A DNA stretch of 64,000 nucleotides from JBGAHD01 sp044226395. Lineage in GTDB: Bacteria; Pseudomonadota; Gammaproteobacteria; Xanthomonadales; Ahniellaceae. Position numbers and translations under genes: made by a program. The stretch is taken from positions 1 through 64,000 of the forward strand of contig JBGAHD010000004.1 of NCBI GenBank assembly GCA_044226395.1, written 5' to 3'. Shown here one piece after another: positions 42,301 through 51,700 of the stretch; the stretch's first letter is position 1, and every line of letters starts with the position of its first letter. A model generated the notes under the pieces. That model ran no database searches and had not been told where the DNA came from. It saw only the letters and a program-made list of their open reading frames with translations.

Positions 42301-44047
42301 AAACGCGCGGAAACGCCAGACTTCCCGCCGCCGACCACGTCTGCGTGCTGGGATCGAAGATCTCCGCGCTCGGCTCGGGTCCGGAGTTGTTCTCGCGATC
42401 ACCGCCAATGACGAGGATGCGACCATCGGCCAAACGCACGGTGGCATGGCGAAAACGCGGCGTGATCATGCTGGCCGTGGGCGTCCACGTCGACGTGGTC
42501 GGATCGAAGATCTCGCTGCCGGTCAATTCGCCAAAGTTGGGGCCACCGGCCACCAGCACGCGACCGTCGGGCAAGAGTTCCTGCGTGTGAATCCAGTGCG
42601 GGAACTGCGACGACGGCAAGGGCGTCCACTGGCCCGTGGCCGGGTCGTAGACTTCGCCGGTTTTGAGCAACTGACCAATTTCACTCAAGCCACCTTGCAC
42701 GAACAAGCGACCATCGTTCAACAGCGTGGCGCGATGACCACTGCGCACCATGCTGAGGTCGTTCACGCGCGTCCATGTCGCGGCGGCGGGATCGTAGATC
42801 TCGACCGCGCGCACATTGCCCCAGCCACCGAGCAGCGTTGGATCGGTGCCGCCGGTGATGATCACGCGACCGTCGGGCATTACTGTCGTGGTGAATTCCG
42901 ATCGGTGGCGTTGCGTCATGGACGCGCCAGCGCTGAACGCGGTGTTGGCGGTGTCATAACTTTCCGTCGATGCGAGCGGCGCTTCGTTGTCGTCCAAGCC
43001 GCCCGTCTGCAACAGCTCGCCATTGGGCAGCAAGACCGCCGCCGAGCCGCGTCGCCCGACGGCCTGCGAAGCGGAGTTCGAGAGCGTGTTCGCGACCGGA
43101 TCGTAGATCGTGCTCGGAAGAAAACCCGCGAGCGCCGAACTATTGCCGCCCGCCAAGACCACTTGGCCCGACGGCAAGACACTCGCGTGATGCCCGAAGC
43201 GCGGCGCGCTCATGAACGGCCCGGCGGACCACGTGTTGGCGACGGGGTTGTACAACGCGGTGTTCGACACCAACACGCCATTGCTCGTGCCGCCAGCGAG
43301 TAACACTCGGCCATTGCCGAGCACGGTGAGGCTGTTGTCGGCGATGGGACTGGCGAGGCTCGCCGCGGCCGACCAGGTGTTGCTGCCGGGATCGAAACGC
43401 TCGACGCTCGTCAGTTGGCCACCCACCACGAGCACGCGACCATCGAGCAAGAGCACGGCCGTGTGTTCGGCGCGCGCGGTCGTCAACGCGCCCGCGGCGC
43501 GCCAGGTGCCATTGATAGGGTCGTAGCGTTCCGCGCTGGCGATGACATTGGTGTTGTCTCGACCGCCCACCACCAGGACTTCGCCATTGATCAACCGCGT
43601 GGCCGTGTGTTGGGCGCGCGGTCGCGTCAGGTTGCCGGTCGTGGACCAACTGTTAGTCTGCGGATCGTAGATCTCCGTCGGCGCCAACGCGCCCGCGGCG
43701 TCACGACCGCCAACCACGAGCACCCGACCGTTGGCGAGCAAGGTCGCGCTGTGCATAGTCCGCGCGTGGCCCATCGTGGCCGCGGTCGACCAGCGGTACG
43801 AAAGCGGGTCGTAAATCTGCGCGCTGTTGCTGGCCTGACCATTGACGAGGCCACCCACGACCAGCACGCGACCATCGGTGAGCAAGGTGGACGTGTGCCA
43901 TGCGCGCGCGGTCGGCATGTCCGGGCGCGCGAGCCACACGGCCGCGTGCAGCGGCGCGCCAATTCCCACCATCCACAGCATCAAGAGGAGCAGCCATGGA
44001 CGTGGGCTGACTCGACGGGCTGCGGTCGTGCGGCGTGCGGCGTGCAT
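39395..44047 (-). CDS. Giant secreted Kelch/FN3/SprB-like/DUF11-like surface protein
   Basis: This 1550-residue exported protein starts with a signal peptide (LLLLMLWMVGIGAPLHA). Residues 40-725 are about 13-15 Kelch-type blades, each with the core TLLxDGRVLVVGG followed by YDPxxxxWS, enough for two propellers. An FN3 domain follows (about 830-920), then two SprB-like repeats (SNATGGVMPYTYLWSPSDS-type; 926-1079), a second FN3-like domain, an MBG-like beta domain (1167-1252), a third FN3-like domain and a C-terminal DUF11-like domain (1410-1540). It ends GVFRDQFE. The ATG at 44047 starts the signal peptide; upstream in-frame codons overlap the control region of the kinase. It probably acts in adhesion or at the cell surface. 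Confidence 0.85.
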   Translation of the reverse strand: MHAARRTTAARRVSPRPWLLLLMLWMVGIGAPLHAAVWLARPDMPTARAWHTSTLLTDGRVLVVGGLVNGQASNSAQIYDPLSYRWSTAATMGHARTMHSATLLANGRVLVVGGRDAAGALAPTEIYDPQTNSWSTTGNLTRPRAQHTATRLINGEVLVVGGRDNTNVIASAERYDPINGTWRAAGALTTARAEHTAVLLLDGRVLVVGGQLTSVERFDPGSNTWSAAASLASPIADNSLTVLGNGRVLLAGGTSNGVLVSNTALYNPVANTWSAGPFMSAPRFGHHASVLPSGQVVLAGGNSSALAGFLPSTIYDPVANTLSNSASQAVGRRGSAAVLLPNGELLQTGGLDDNEAPLASTESYDTANTAFSAGASMTQRHRSEFTTTVMPDGRVIITGGTDPTLLGGWGNVRAVEIYDPAAATWTRVNDLSMVRSGHRATLLNDGRLFVQGGLSEIGQLLKTGEVYDPATGQWTPLPSSQFPHWIHTQELLPDGRVLVAGGPNFGELTGSEIFDPTTSTWTPTASMITPRFRHATVRLADGRILVIGGDRENNSGPEPSAEIFDPSTQTWSAAGSLAFPRVYPVATLLTDGRVLVIGGLTSGGNYTRESEIYDPVSNTWSSGGTTLQRRHVATATLLRDGSVLVVGGDGSQFSDSTAERFDPVSNTWRSAGEFANLGYRFGHGAALLHDGRVLVFGGFNFDASNTSTLIDPQAGRDTSRVPTLTSVPATRGLSQSFIASGTGLVSALAASSGTTGGNASNVPVLRARRLDNGYMRDLALTSNAMFSETSVETLVGALGPMGPGWVDVSVAVNGLRSASRAMLLTGGSPGAPSAVTAQAGNARAIVRFPTPPADDGGAPVLRYRVTSAPGGVTATCDVPCTSLVMNGLTNGVAYTFTVRAINSVGVGPPSPASNAVTPGAAACAGSGLTAQASVLQTPRCANSIDGRLLASATGGVMPYTYLWSPSDSTDAQLEFALGGTYQVTITDALACTSTTSITLVAPPALTVSLQSTTTSPRGTCNGSATANVSGGVSPYTYEWAPTQQTTQTATALCAGEHTVLVSDANACVVTSATRVIEPPSAPTLLAVVAGDAQVALGFTAPTSDGGEPVQSYQGTCGAASVTGPASPLSVTGLVNGESVTCTVRASNTAGFGPASSVSIPITPRASQTIVFGAAPVVRINTTGTLTATGGGSGQPVRFESRTPATCTTSGNNGETVQGISVGACSIAANQDGNNAFNPAPEALLNFEVRGTLVAITPSVTGVGTIDPSSVQMVEQGASAVFMLTPEGTRQVSVTGTCGGTLVGNTFTSAPAQQDCTVIANFFDVPGLINNFTLVAEDGAARYTIVPPSTDNSPILDYTATCMPGSITVVSTTPIVLITGLTNNFTYRCSVKARSAAGFGPSSPTRSVIPGTAGNVADVRITIDNGRDFVDGGQPVEYIVTVVNAGPAGVVNAPVYEEAQIDFIAATWFCNAPPAAGCRGTGIDDLNARVDLPINVPVQIIYRVMYDPAAETPVSRIVTVLTPNGITDPDLTNNVASDGPDRLGVFRDQFE

Positions 44048-44316
44048 GGGAAACCTCGGCGTGCGGAATGCTCTTGGACGATCTATCGAGAAAGGGCATG
44101 GCCAGGGATCATTCGACTTCGCCGATCGGGTGGTGGCGTGACGAGCGATGGCGGCACCGACGCGCAGATCGCCACTCGGCGCGCTCGCGCGCGTCACTAC
44201 CCCATGGCGCAATGCCGCCTTCTGGCGCAAGATCGGGCGTCGCCGAGCGCCGGCGGCCGTGCTTGTCCTGCGACAAGCCGTGCGATGCGCACGCGCGAAC
44301 TCCGGGGGGAATAGCG

Positions 44317-46653
44317 ATGAACGATCACCACGCCGCGCCGCTGCGCGACTTGTTCGACGCCGTAGTCGACTTGCCGCCCGACGAGCGCGAGGCTGCGTTG
44401 CGCGCGAAGACAACCTCCGAAACACTCGTGCGCGAAGTGCTGGATCTCTGCGCCGCCAGCGACGCCACGCCCACCGGTCGTCTGCACACCGCGCGCGATG
44501 CGATGCTGCGCTCATTGACCGCGCCGACGCTCACCGCCGGCGAAACGCTGGGCGCGTGGCGCATCATGGGCGAGATCGGCCGCGGCGGCATGGGCGTGGT
44601 GTATCGCGTCGAACGCAGCGACGGTCACTACACGCAGACCGCCGCCTTGAAATTCGTCGCCGGCACGCCGGGCAGCGAACCGCTGCAGCGCTTCGGTCGC
44701 GAACGCCAGACGCTGGCGCAATTGAGTCATCCGCACATCGCGCGCCTGCTCGATGGCGGCGCCAGCGCCGACGGTCGTCCGTTCCTGGTGATGGAATACA
44801 TCGACGGCATGCATCTCGATCGCTGGTGCCGCGAGCGCCGGCTCGACATGCGTCAGATCATCAAGCTGTTCCTCGATGTGTGCGACGCCGTCGCCTTCGC
44901 CCATCGGCAACTGATCGTGCATTGCGATATCAAGCCCTCGAACGTGCTCGTCGATTCCGATGGCCGCGTGGTGCTGCTCGACTTCGGCGTGGCGCAACTG
45001 GTCGATCGCCTCGGCGACGCGGATGGCGCGCGCGATGAGTCCGCCATCGGCTTCACGCCGGATTTCGCCAGTCCCGAGCAACTCGCCGGCGCCGCCGTGA
45101 GCACGGCCACCGATGTCTACGGTCTGGCACGCGTGCTCAAGATCATCGTGGCGCACGCCACCGATCAGCCCGTGGCGCCTGAAGTCGCCGCCATCATCGC
45201 GCGCGCCAGCGCCGACGATCCGCGCGCCCGCTACGGCACCGCCGAGGCGCTGGCCAACGATCTGCGGCGTTTTCTCGCGCGCGAACCCGTGCAGGCGATT
45301 GGTGACAGCCGCTGGTATCGCGCGCGATGTTTCTTGCGTCGGCATGCCTTGCCCGTGACCTTGGCCGCTGGCCTATTGCTGACCTTAGCTGCGGGACTCG
45401 CGACCACCCTGCTCGCGCTCGACGACGCCAAGATCGCGCGCGCCCGCGCCGAACGCACGGCCGAGTTTTTGGGCAGCGTGCTGTCCGCCGTCGATCCCAA
45501 TCGCGCGCGCGAACTCGACAAGACCTTGCTGCGCGAAGTCCTCGACCGCGCGGCCGAGAAAGCCAACAAGGAACTCGCCAACGAACCGAGCGTGCTCGGA
45601 CAAGTCGAGAACGTCATCGGCCAGACCTACTATCGACTCGGCGAGCAAGGCACGGCGCTCGAGCATTTGAGTCGCGCGCTGGACTTGATGCCGCCGGACG
45701 CGCTGCGCGAACGCCTGCGCTTGCGCGCGCAGATCGCCAACACCAAGGACGCGCTCAATCGTCGACAGGAAGCGCTGGGCGATCTCGAAGCAGTCGCGCA
45801 AGAATTTCAAGCGAACTTCGCCGCGGACGACCCCGATGCCTTGCGCGCCCGCGCCTTGCTGGCCGATCAATACGCGCGCCTGGGCGATTTCAAGCGCGCG
45901 TTGGCCATGTCCGAAGCGCTGCAGCCCATCCTCGAAGCCAAGCTCGGTCCCGATCACGACACGACGCTCGCCAATCTGCGCGGCCTCGCCATCGCGCTGG
46001 GCGAATCGGGCAACTTCGAAGCCTCGGAACGCACCTACCTGCGCTTGATCGAACGGCGCACGGCCACGCTCGGCGCCGACAACACCTTGACCATTGGCAC
46101 CTCCAGCGGCCTGGCCATCGCGTATCTACAAAACAAGCAATTCGAGAAGGCGCAGGCGCTACTGACCTCGCTCTATCCGCGCGCGGTCAAGCGCCTGGGC
46201 GAGCGCAGCGTGCAGACGATCAATATCGCCTCACTGCTCGGTTCGGCCTTGCGTCAGGGCGGCAAGCTTGCCGAAAGCGAACAGTGGTATCGCTTCGCTC
46301 TCGATCAGTCGTACGCGCTCTACGGCGAGGGCCACAGCGCCACCTTGTTCTACGAACAGAACTTCGCCCATTTCGAAGTGGCCGCGGGTCGTCCGCTCGA
46401 CGCGCTGCAACGCCTCGACCGCATCGAGCCGCTGCTGATCAAGTTCAACGGCCCCAAGGCGCCGGTGCTGGCCGATGTCTACCGCGCGCGCGGTCGCGCG
46501 CTGACGGCCCTGGGTCGACTCGACGAAGCGCGCGAAGTCTTGAACGTCGCGTTGACGCAAGATCGCGAACGTTTCGGCAAGGACGATCATCCCGCCGTGC
46601 GCGAGGATCTGGAAGCCCTGGCCGCCGTCGATCAGCCGCGCAAAGCCGAGTGA
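44317..46653 (+). CDS. Membrane Ser/Thr protein kinase with TPR-like repeats
   Basis: This 778-residue Hanks-type kinase has a helical N-terminal region (1-75) and a kinase domain at about 78-325. It has the glycine loop GRGGMG (88-93), Lys112, catalytic loop HCDIKPSN (202-209; HRD is HCD, a non-RD form), DFG (222-224) and an activation segment TPDFASPEQ. A single membrane helix (about 345-368) precedes a helical domain with TPR-like repeats (about 420-770; AYLQNKQFEKAQALL, ALGRLDEAREVLNVAL). The helical repeats would be periplasmic and could sense a protein ligand. It is divergent from the giant surface protein and convergent with an ECF sigma gene. All catalytic residues are present. Confidence 0.9.
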   Translation: MNDHHAAPLRDLFDAVVDLPPDEREAALRAKTTSETLVREVLDLCAASDATPTGRLHTARDAMLRSLTAPTLTAGETLGAWRIMGEIGRGGMGVVYRVERSDGHYTQTAALKFVAGTPGSEPLQRFGRERQTLAQLSHPHIARLLDGGASADGRPFLVMEYIDGMHLDRWCRERRLDMRQIIKLFLDVCDAVAFAHRQLIVHCDIKPSNVLVDSDGRVVLLDFGVAQLVDRLGDADGARDESAIGFTPDFASPEQLAGAAVSTATDVYGLARVLKIIVAHATDQPVAPEVAAIIARASADDPRARYGTAEALANDLRRFLAREPVQAIGDSRWYRARCFLRRHALPVTLAAGLLLTLAAGLATTLLALDDAKIARARAERTAEFLGSVLSAVDPNRARELDKTLLREVLDRAAEKANKELANEPSVLGQVENVIGQTYYRLGEQGTALEHLSRALDLMPPDALRERLRLRAQIANTKDALNRRQEALGDLEAVAQEFQANFAADDPDALRARALLADQYARLGDFKRALAMSEALQPILEAKLGPDHDTTLANLRGLAIALGESGNFEASERTYLRLIERRTATLGADNTLTIGTSSGLAIAYLQNKQFEKAQALLTSLYPRAVKRLGERSVQTINIASLLGSALRQGGKLAESEQWYRFALDQSYALYGEGHSATLFYEQNFAHFEVAAGRPLDALQRLDRIEPLLIKFNGPKAPVLADVYRARGRALTALGRLDEAREVLNVALTQDRERFGKDDHPAVREDLEALAAVDQPRKAE

Positions 46654-46701
46654 TTCGGCGTTGGTGATCGAAGCGAAGCAATGAAGCGCAAGCACTCGCC
46701 C

Positions 46702-47280
46702 TCAATGGGCGTGATCGAGCGCCTTCGCGATCCACGCCCGCGCGAAGCGCATGTCGCGCTTCACGGTGACCGCCGAGACTTCGAGCACGACCGCGATCTG
46801 ATCCTGCTCGAGTCCCCCGAAACAACTCAGATGCATGGCGCGCGCGCTGCGCGGATCAGTCTTCTCCAGACTCGCCAGCGCTTGCTCCAGGGCCAACAGA
46901 TCCAGCGCCATCGCCTCTTCCTGCGCGTTCGCGGCCGATAAACTCACCTGCACGCGCTCGCCACCGCGCTTGTCAGCCGCCCTCGCCCGCGCATGATCGA
47001 CAAGGATCGTCCGCAGCGCCATCGACATCGTCGCGAAGAAGTGCGCCCGATCGTTGAACGTCATATCGGCCCGCGCCAGCCCCAGCACCGCTTCGTGCAC
47101 GAGTTCGGTCGGCGACAACGTCACCACGCCACCAAAACGCTGCAACCGCTGCGCGGCAATGCGCTTCAAATCCCCGTAGACCCGCTCCAACAAACGATTG
47201 AACGCCTCGCGATCCCCGCCGCGCCAAGCGACCAGCAACTGCGTGATATCAACGCCATCGAGTTCAGGCATCGCGCCCAT
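46702..47280 (-). CDS. ECF-like sigma factor of the kinase-linked type
   Basis: This protein of 192 residues resembles the TIGR02999-type ECF sigma factors commonly encoded beside TPR-bearing Ser/Thr kinases. Region 2 reads GGDREAFNRLLERVYGDLKRIAAQRLQR with TELVHEAVLGLARAD. Region 4 has LEQDQIAVVLEVSAVTVKRDMRFARAWI as its helix-turn-helix. The ATG at 47280 has AGGGGG nine bases before it; ATG codons at 47271 and 47316 are alternatives. It converges on the kinase gene with 48 bases between stop codons. The likely link is kinase-dependent activation of this sigma factor, inferred from family context. Confidence 0.88.
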   Translation of the reverse strand: MGAMPELDGVDITQLLVAWRGGDREAFNRLLERVYGDLKRIAAQRLQRFGGVVTLSPTELVHEAVLGLARADMTFNDRAHFFATMSMALRTILVDHARARAADKRGGERVQVSLSAANAQEEAMALDLLALEQALASLEKTDPRSARAMHLSCFGGLEQDQIAVVLEVSAVTVKRDMRFARAWIAKALDHAH

Positions 47281-47714
47281 CGAGATCGGCCCCCTGTTGG
47301 CCGGAGCTGGATGCATCCACCGGCGCTCATGAGTATCCTTAGGCGCCTAGCGCCACGCAATCAGTCGAGAGATAGGGCTGAGGAGTCAGGCGTCGATGGT
47401 CTCGAGCCCTCAACAGGCTCGAGCTCGGACGATCTCAGTCCCTGTCGCGAAGCCGACCGCGTGCCGCATCCAGCGCCTGAACGTAGTCGGCCGTGAATGG
47501 CTAAAGGAGATGCTTCTCCAACAGGCATCAGAGGTCGCGCCTACACCCGCAATCTTGCGCCCATGAAATCAGCCGCTCCACGAAGCAAACTTGGAACCTC
47601 GGAAGGAAGTTCGCCCAAGCGCGAAGGTTCAACGCAAGATCCCCTTGTGTCGAGCGGACGTCATTTGGAACGAGAGACTGGAGCGACCGCGGAACACGCG
47701 CGCATCAGCAGCTT
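47281..47714. other. Intergenic region with one clear hairpin
   Basis: There is no supported gene in these 434 bases. CTCGAGCC (47401-47408) and GGCTCGAG (47416-47423) form a perfect 8-bp stem with the loop CTCAACA. Base composition from about 47490 looks less GC-rich than in the neighbouring core genes. The promoter of the sigma gene should lie at the left end of the region. Confidence 0.4.
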
Positions 47715-48017
47715 CTACCACCTGCACCACTGCTGTTCGCAGGGTACGCCATCGTGGTCCCCATCCATGGCCACGCTTGGGCAGTTGCGAAGAAAGTACG
47801 TGGCTTCCTCGCAGGACGTCATTTGCGAACAGTGAGTACGACTATCGCACTTGAAGATTTCGGCCGCGGGTTCATCGTGGACTGCCGCCAACGGTCTGGC
47901 GGGCGTCTCCGAAATCCGCTGCGGTAACGGCGCCGATGGCGCTGAATTGACGAAGAAGCGCTGATAGCCCTGCCAACCCAGAAAACCAACTATGGCGATG
48001 GCGATGAGTCTGCGCAT
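47715..48017 (-). CDS. Small membrane-anchored Excalibur calcium-binding protein
   Basis: This 100-residue protein has an N-terminal signal anchor (RRLIAIAIVGFLGWQGYQRFF) and a linker. A C-terminal Excalibur domain (about 54-98) has KCDSRTHCSQMTSCEEA and MDGDHDGVPCEQQWC. The DGDHDG loop is the calcium-binding motif, and the conserved Cys residues should form disulfides outside the cytoplasm. Such domains occur alone or behind cold-shock or nuclease domains; here it stands alone. It is first in a run of three small minus-strand genes in a less GC-rich stretch. Confidence 0.85.
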   Translation of the reverse strand: MRRLIAIAIVGFLGWQGYQRFFVNSAPSAPLPQRISETPARPLAAVHDEPAAEIFKCDSRTHCSQMTSCEEATYFLRNCPSVAMDGDHDGVPCEQQWCRW

Positions 48018-48074
48018 TAGTGATCAGCGTCCTTGCGATCAAAAGTCGATGGCATCGTCGATGCCAACTTGGTC

Positions 48075-48287
48075 CTACTTCTTCCTAGCCAAATACCACG
48101 CTACAAGCGCATTGGCATGGCCGTGCCCCAGCTCATGTTTCGACTTCAAGAACGCGACCAGCTCCATGTGCTTGAGCTCACCAGCGCCCGCAAGCACCTT
48201 CATCCAATGATCGATGGGCTTGCCGTACTTCTTCTCGATGGACGGGAAGTACGAAGCCGGACCTGAGATCTTGCCTTCGGTTGCCAT
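48075..48287 (-). CDS. DUF4287 domain protein
   Basis: This 70-residue protein has the typical DUF4287 pattern: GPASYFPSIEKKYGKPIDHW, then LKHMELVAFLKSKHELGHG and HANALVAWYLARKK. It has no signal peptide, so it should be cytoplasmic. The family is widespread and of unknown function, sometimes fused to a DUF5655 domain. GGAACAC lies upstream of the ATG. It is complete despite its size. Confidence 0.88.
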   Translation of the reverse strand: MATEGKISGPASYFPSIEKKYGKPIDHWMKVLAGAGELKHMELVAFLKSKHELGHGHANALVAWYLARKK

Positions 48288-48343
48288 TGTGTTCCTTGAG
48301 TGAAACCTTCAGCGAAGCCCTGCCGCGGATTACCAGTGATTGC

Positions 48344-48589
48344 CTACTCACGCGGCAACTCAGAAACGCCCTCACTCGATTTCTTGGAATGCCCGATCTC
48401 GAACAACCCATAGCCGACCAAAGAAACGCCAATCACCAATGCGAGGATAGGAAAGGCGGCGTCTCTGCCTTCGGGTTTGTATTTCGAGCCCGAGGCGAAA
48501 CCCGTGTCCAACCACGCAGAAAAAGCCCACACCGAAATGCAGGCGCCCGCGACGATAAGGGCTGTCCACAGCAGATTTCGAAGAATCAT
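48344..48589 (-). CDS. Small two-helix membrane protein
   Basis: This protein of 81 residues has two hydrophobic segments, about 5-25 (LLWTALIVAGACISVWAFSA) and 46-65 (FPILALVIGVSLVGYGLFEI), with a charged C-terminus (HSKKSSEGVSELPRE). No family was recognised. It stands in a stretch less GC-rich than the core genes, beside two other small genes. A frame-shifted reading on the same strand has no membrane pattern, which favours this frame. Confidence 0.55.
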   Translation of the reverse strand: MILRNLLWTALIVAGACISVWAFSAWLDTGFASGSKYKPEGRDAAFPILALVIGVSLVGYGLFEIGHSKKSSEGVSELPRE

Positions 48590-48750
48590 CGAAGCACCAG
48601 CCTTGCGGTCCAGACCCAGAAACAGAAGGTAACGAACACATTCCCGAACGATGGCAATTGCGTGCTGCTTGGCACTACTCGCATCGGATCGCTAGATCGA
48701 CAGCGTCTTGGGAAACACTCAGAGCCATCGCTTTGCCATCACTACCTGCG

Positions 48751-51700
48751 TCACATATTCCGCCGATACTCCCCACCCACCTCATACAACGCGTGACTGA
48801 TCTGCCCGAGCGAGTTGTACTTCACGGCTTCCATCAAGGCGGCGAAGACGTTTTCGCGGGCGCGCGCGATGTGTTGCAGTTGGCTTAGCGCGCCTTCGGC
48901 GACGCCGAGTTCGGCGCGCACGGCGTTGCGGTTGTCGCGGTAGCTGGCGACGTTGTCGATCTGCTGGCGCTTTTCTTCGGGCGTGGAGCGGATCAGTTCG
49001 ATGGCGGTGGTGATGTCGCCGGCGTGCTCCTTCGGCAAATAGGTGTTGACGCCGATCAGGGGCAGCGAGCCGTCGTGCTTCTTGTGTTCGTAGTAGAGGC
49101 TTTCTTCTTGAATTTTGCCGCGCTGGTACATGGTGTCCATGGCGCCCAGCACGCCGCCGCGTTCGCTGATGGCGTCGAATTCCTTGTAGACGGCTTCTTC
49201 GACGATGTCGGTCAGCGCGTCGACGATGAAGCTGCCCTGCCAGGGGTTTTCGCAGAAGTTCAGGCCCAACTCGCGATTGATGATGAGCTGGATCGCGACG
49301 GCGCGGCGCACGCTTTCCTCGGTCGGCGTGGTGATGGCTTCGTCATAGGCATTGGTGTGCAGGCTGTTGCAGTTGTCGAACAGCGCGTACAGGGCCTGCA
49401 GCGTGGTGCGGATGTCGTTGAACTGGATTTCCTGCGCGTGCAGGGAGCGGCCCGAGGTCTGCACGTGGTACTTGAGCATCTGGCTGCGTGGCGCGGCGTT
49501 GTAGCGTTCGCGCATGGCGCGCGCCCAGATGCGGCGGGCGACGCGGCCGATGACGGTGTACTCGGGGTCCATGCCGTTGGAGAAGAAGAACGACAGGTTG
49601 GGCGCGAAGTCGTCGATCTTCATGCCGCGCGCCAAGTAGTACTCGACGATGGTGAAGCCGTTCGACAGTGTGAAAGCGAGCTGGCTGATCGGGTTCGCGC
49701 CGGCTTCGGCGATGTGATAGCCGGAGATCGACACCGAATAGAAATTGCGCACCTTGCGATCGACGAAATACTGCTGAATATCGCCCATCATGCGCAGCGC
49801 GAATTCGGTGCTGAAGATGCAGGTGTTCTGCGCCTGATCTTCCTTGAGAATGTCGGCCTGCACCGTGCCGCGCACGCTTTCCAGCGTGCAGGCTTTGATG
49901 CGTTCGTAGGTTTCGCGGTCGACCACTTCGGCGCCGCTGACGCCGAGCAGGCCCAAACCCAAGCCATCATTGCCTTCGGGCAACATGCCTTCGTAGCGCG
50001 GGCGCTTGCGATTGGCGTAGATCTTCTCGATGACGGCGTGCGCGGCGTCCCAGCGGGCCTTGTCTTCGCGCAGGTACTTTTCGACCTGCTGATCGATGGC
50101 GGTGTTCATGAACATCGCCAGGATGATCGGCGCGGGGCCGTTGATGGTCATCGAGACCGAGGTCTTGGGGTCGCACAGGTCGAAGCCCGAGTAGAGCTTC
50201 TTCATGTCGTCGACCGTGGCGATGCTGACGCCGGAATTGCCGATCTTGCCCAGGATGTCGGGTCGCGTGTGCGGGTCTTCGCCGTAGAGCGTGACTGAAT
50301 CGAACGCGGTCGACAGTCGCGCGGCGGGCTGGCCGAGGCTCAAATAGTGAAAGCGACGATTGGTGCGCTCCGGCGTGCCCTCGCCCGCGAACATGCGCGT
50401 GGGGTCTTCGCCGGTTCGGCGATACGGATACACGCCGCCCGTATACGGATAAGCGCCAGGCAGATTTTCCTTTTGCAGGAATTTCAGCAGATCGCCCCAA
50501 TCGCGATACGTTGGCGCGGCGATCTTGGCGATCTTCTGATGCGACAGCGATTCGCGATAGTTCTCGACGCGGATTACCTTGTCGCGCACTTGGTATTCGT
50601 TGAACTCGTCGGTGATGGCGCGACGGCGCGCGGGCCATTCGCGCAGCAGGTTCACGGCTTCGTGCGTGAGTGACTTGATCGCTTCGTTGTAGCGCTGACG
50701 CAGAGTCAGCAGCGAACGATCGGCACCGGTTTCGTGCAGCGCCTCGTCGGGATACAACGCGAGCGCCTTGGGCAAGGCGGGATCGGCGAGTTCCGACAAG
50801 GTGTCGAAATAGCTCTGCGCGCGGCTGGCGATTTCGGATTGCGTTTCGATCTGGCGATTGATGCCGCGACCTTGTTCGGAGATCTCGGCCAGATAGCGCA
50901 CGCGCGCGCCGGGAATGAGCACCGTGGCGCGCGGTTCGCGCAGGCTGGTGTCGATCTCGGGTGTCCAGCGCTCGGCTGGCAGATTCAACTTCTCGCGCAC
51001 GAGTCGGCACAACTGCGTGAACATCCAGGTCACGCCCGGATCGTTGAACTGGCTGGCGATGGTGGGATAGACCGGCACTTGCTCGTCGGTCAGCTTGAAG
51101 GCGACGCGATTGCGCTTCCACTGCTTGCGCACGTCGCGCAGCGCGTCTTCGGCGCCGCGCTTGTCGAATTTGTTGAGCACGATCAACTCGGCGTAGTCGA
51201 TCATGTCGATCTTCTCGAGCTGGCTGGCGGCGCCGTAATCGCTGGTCATCACATAGACGGGGAAATCGACCAGATCGACGATTTCGGAATCGCTTTGACC
51301 GATGCCGGCGGTTTCGACCATCACGAGGTCATAGCCGAGACCACGCAGGCAAGCGATGCAATCCTTCAGCACAATATTGGTCGCCACGTTCTGACGACGC
51401 GTGGCCATGGAGCGCATGTACACGCGCTTGGAGCGCAGCGAGTTCATGCGAATGCGGTCGCCCAGCAACGCGCCGCCGCTGCGACGTCGCGTGGGATCGA
51501 CCGAAATCACCGCGATGCGCATCTGCGGGAAGCACGCCAGGAAGCGATTGAGCAATTCGTCGGTGACCGAGGACTTGCCCGCGCCACCGGTGCCGGTGAG
51601 TCCGATCACGGGCGTCTTGCCGCCGGCGAGCTGCCAGGCTTTGCGCAGATGCGTGAGTTCGGCTTCGGGGATCTCGCCTTCCTCGATGGCGCTGATCATC

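Noticed and set aside
41900..43950. Regularly spaced near-identical motifs such as CACGCGACCATCG, suggesting a CRISPR-like array
   Set aside because: They recur at about 150-180 bp and encode the DGRVLVVGG core of Kelch blades on the minus strand. Copies differ at third positions, as expected for coding repeats.
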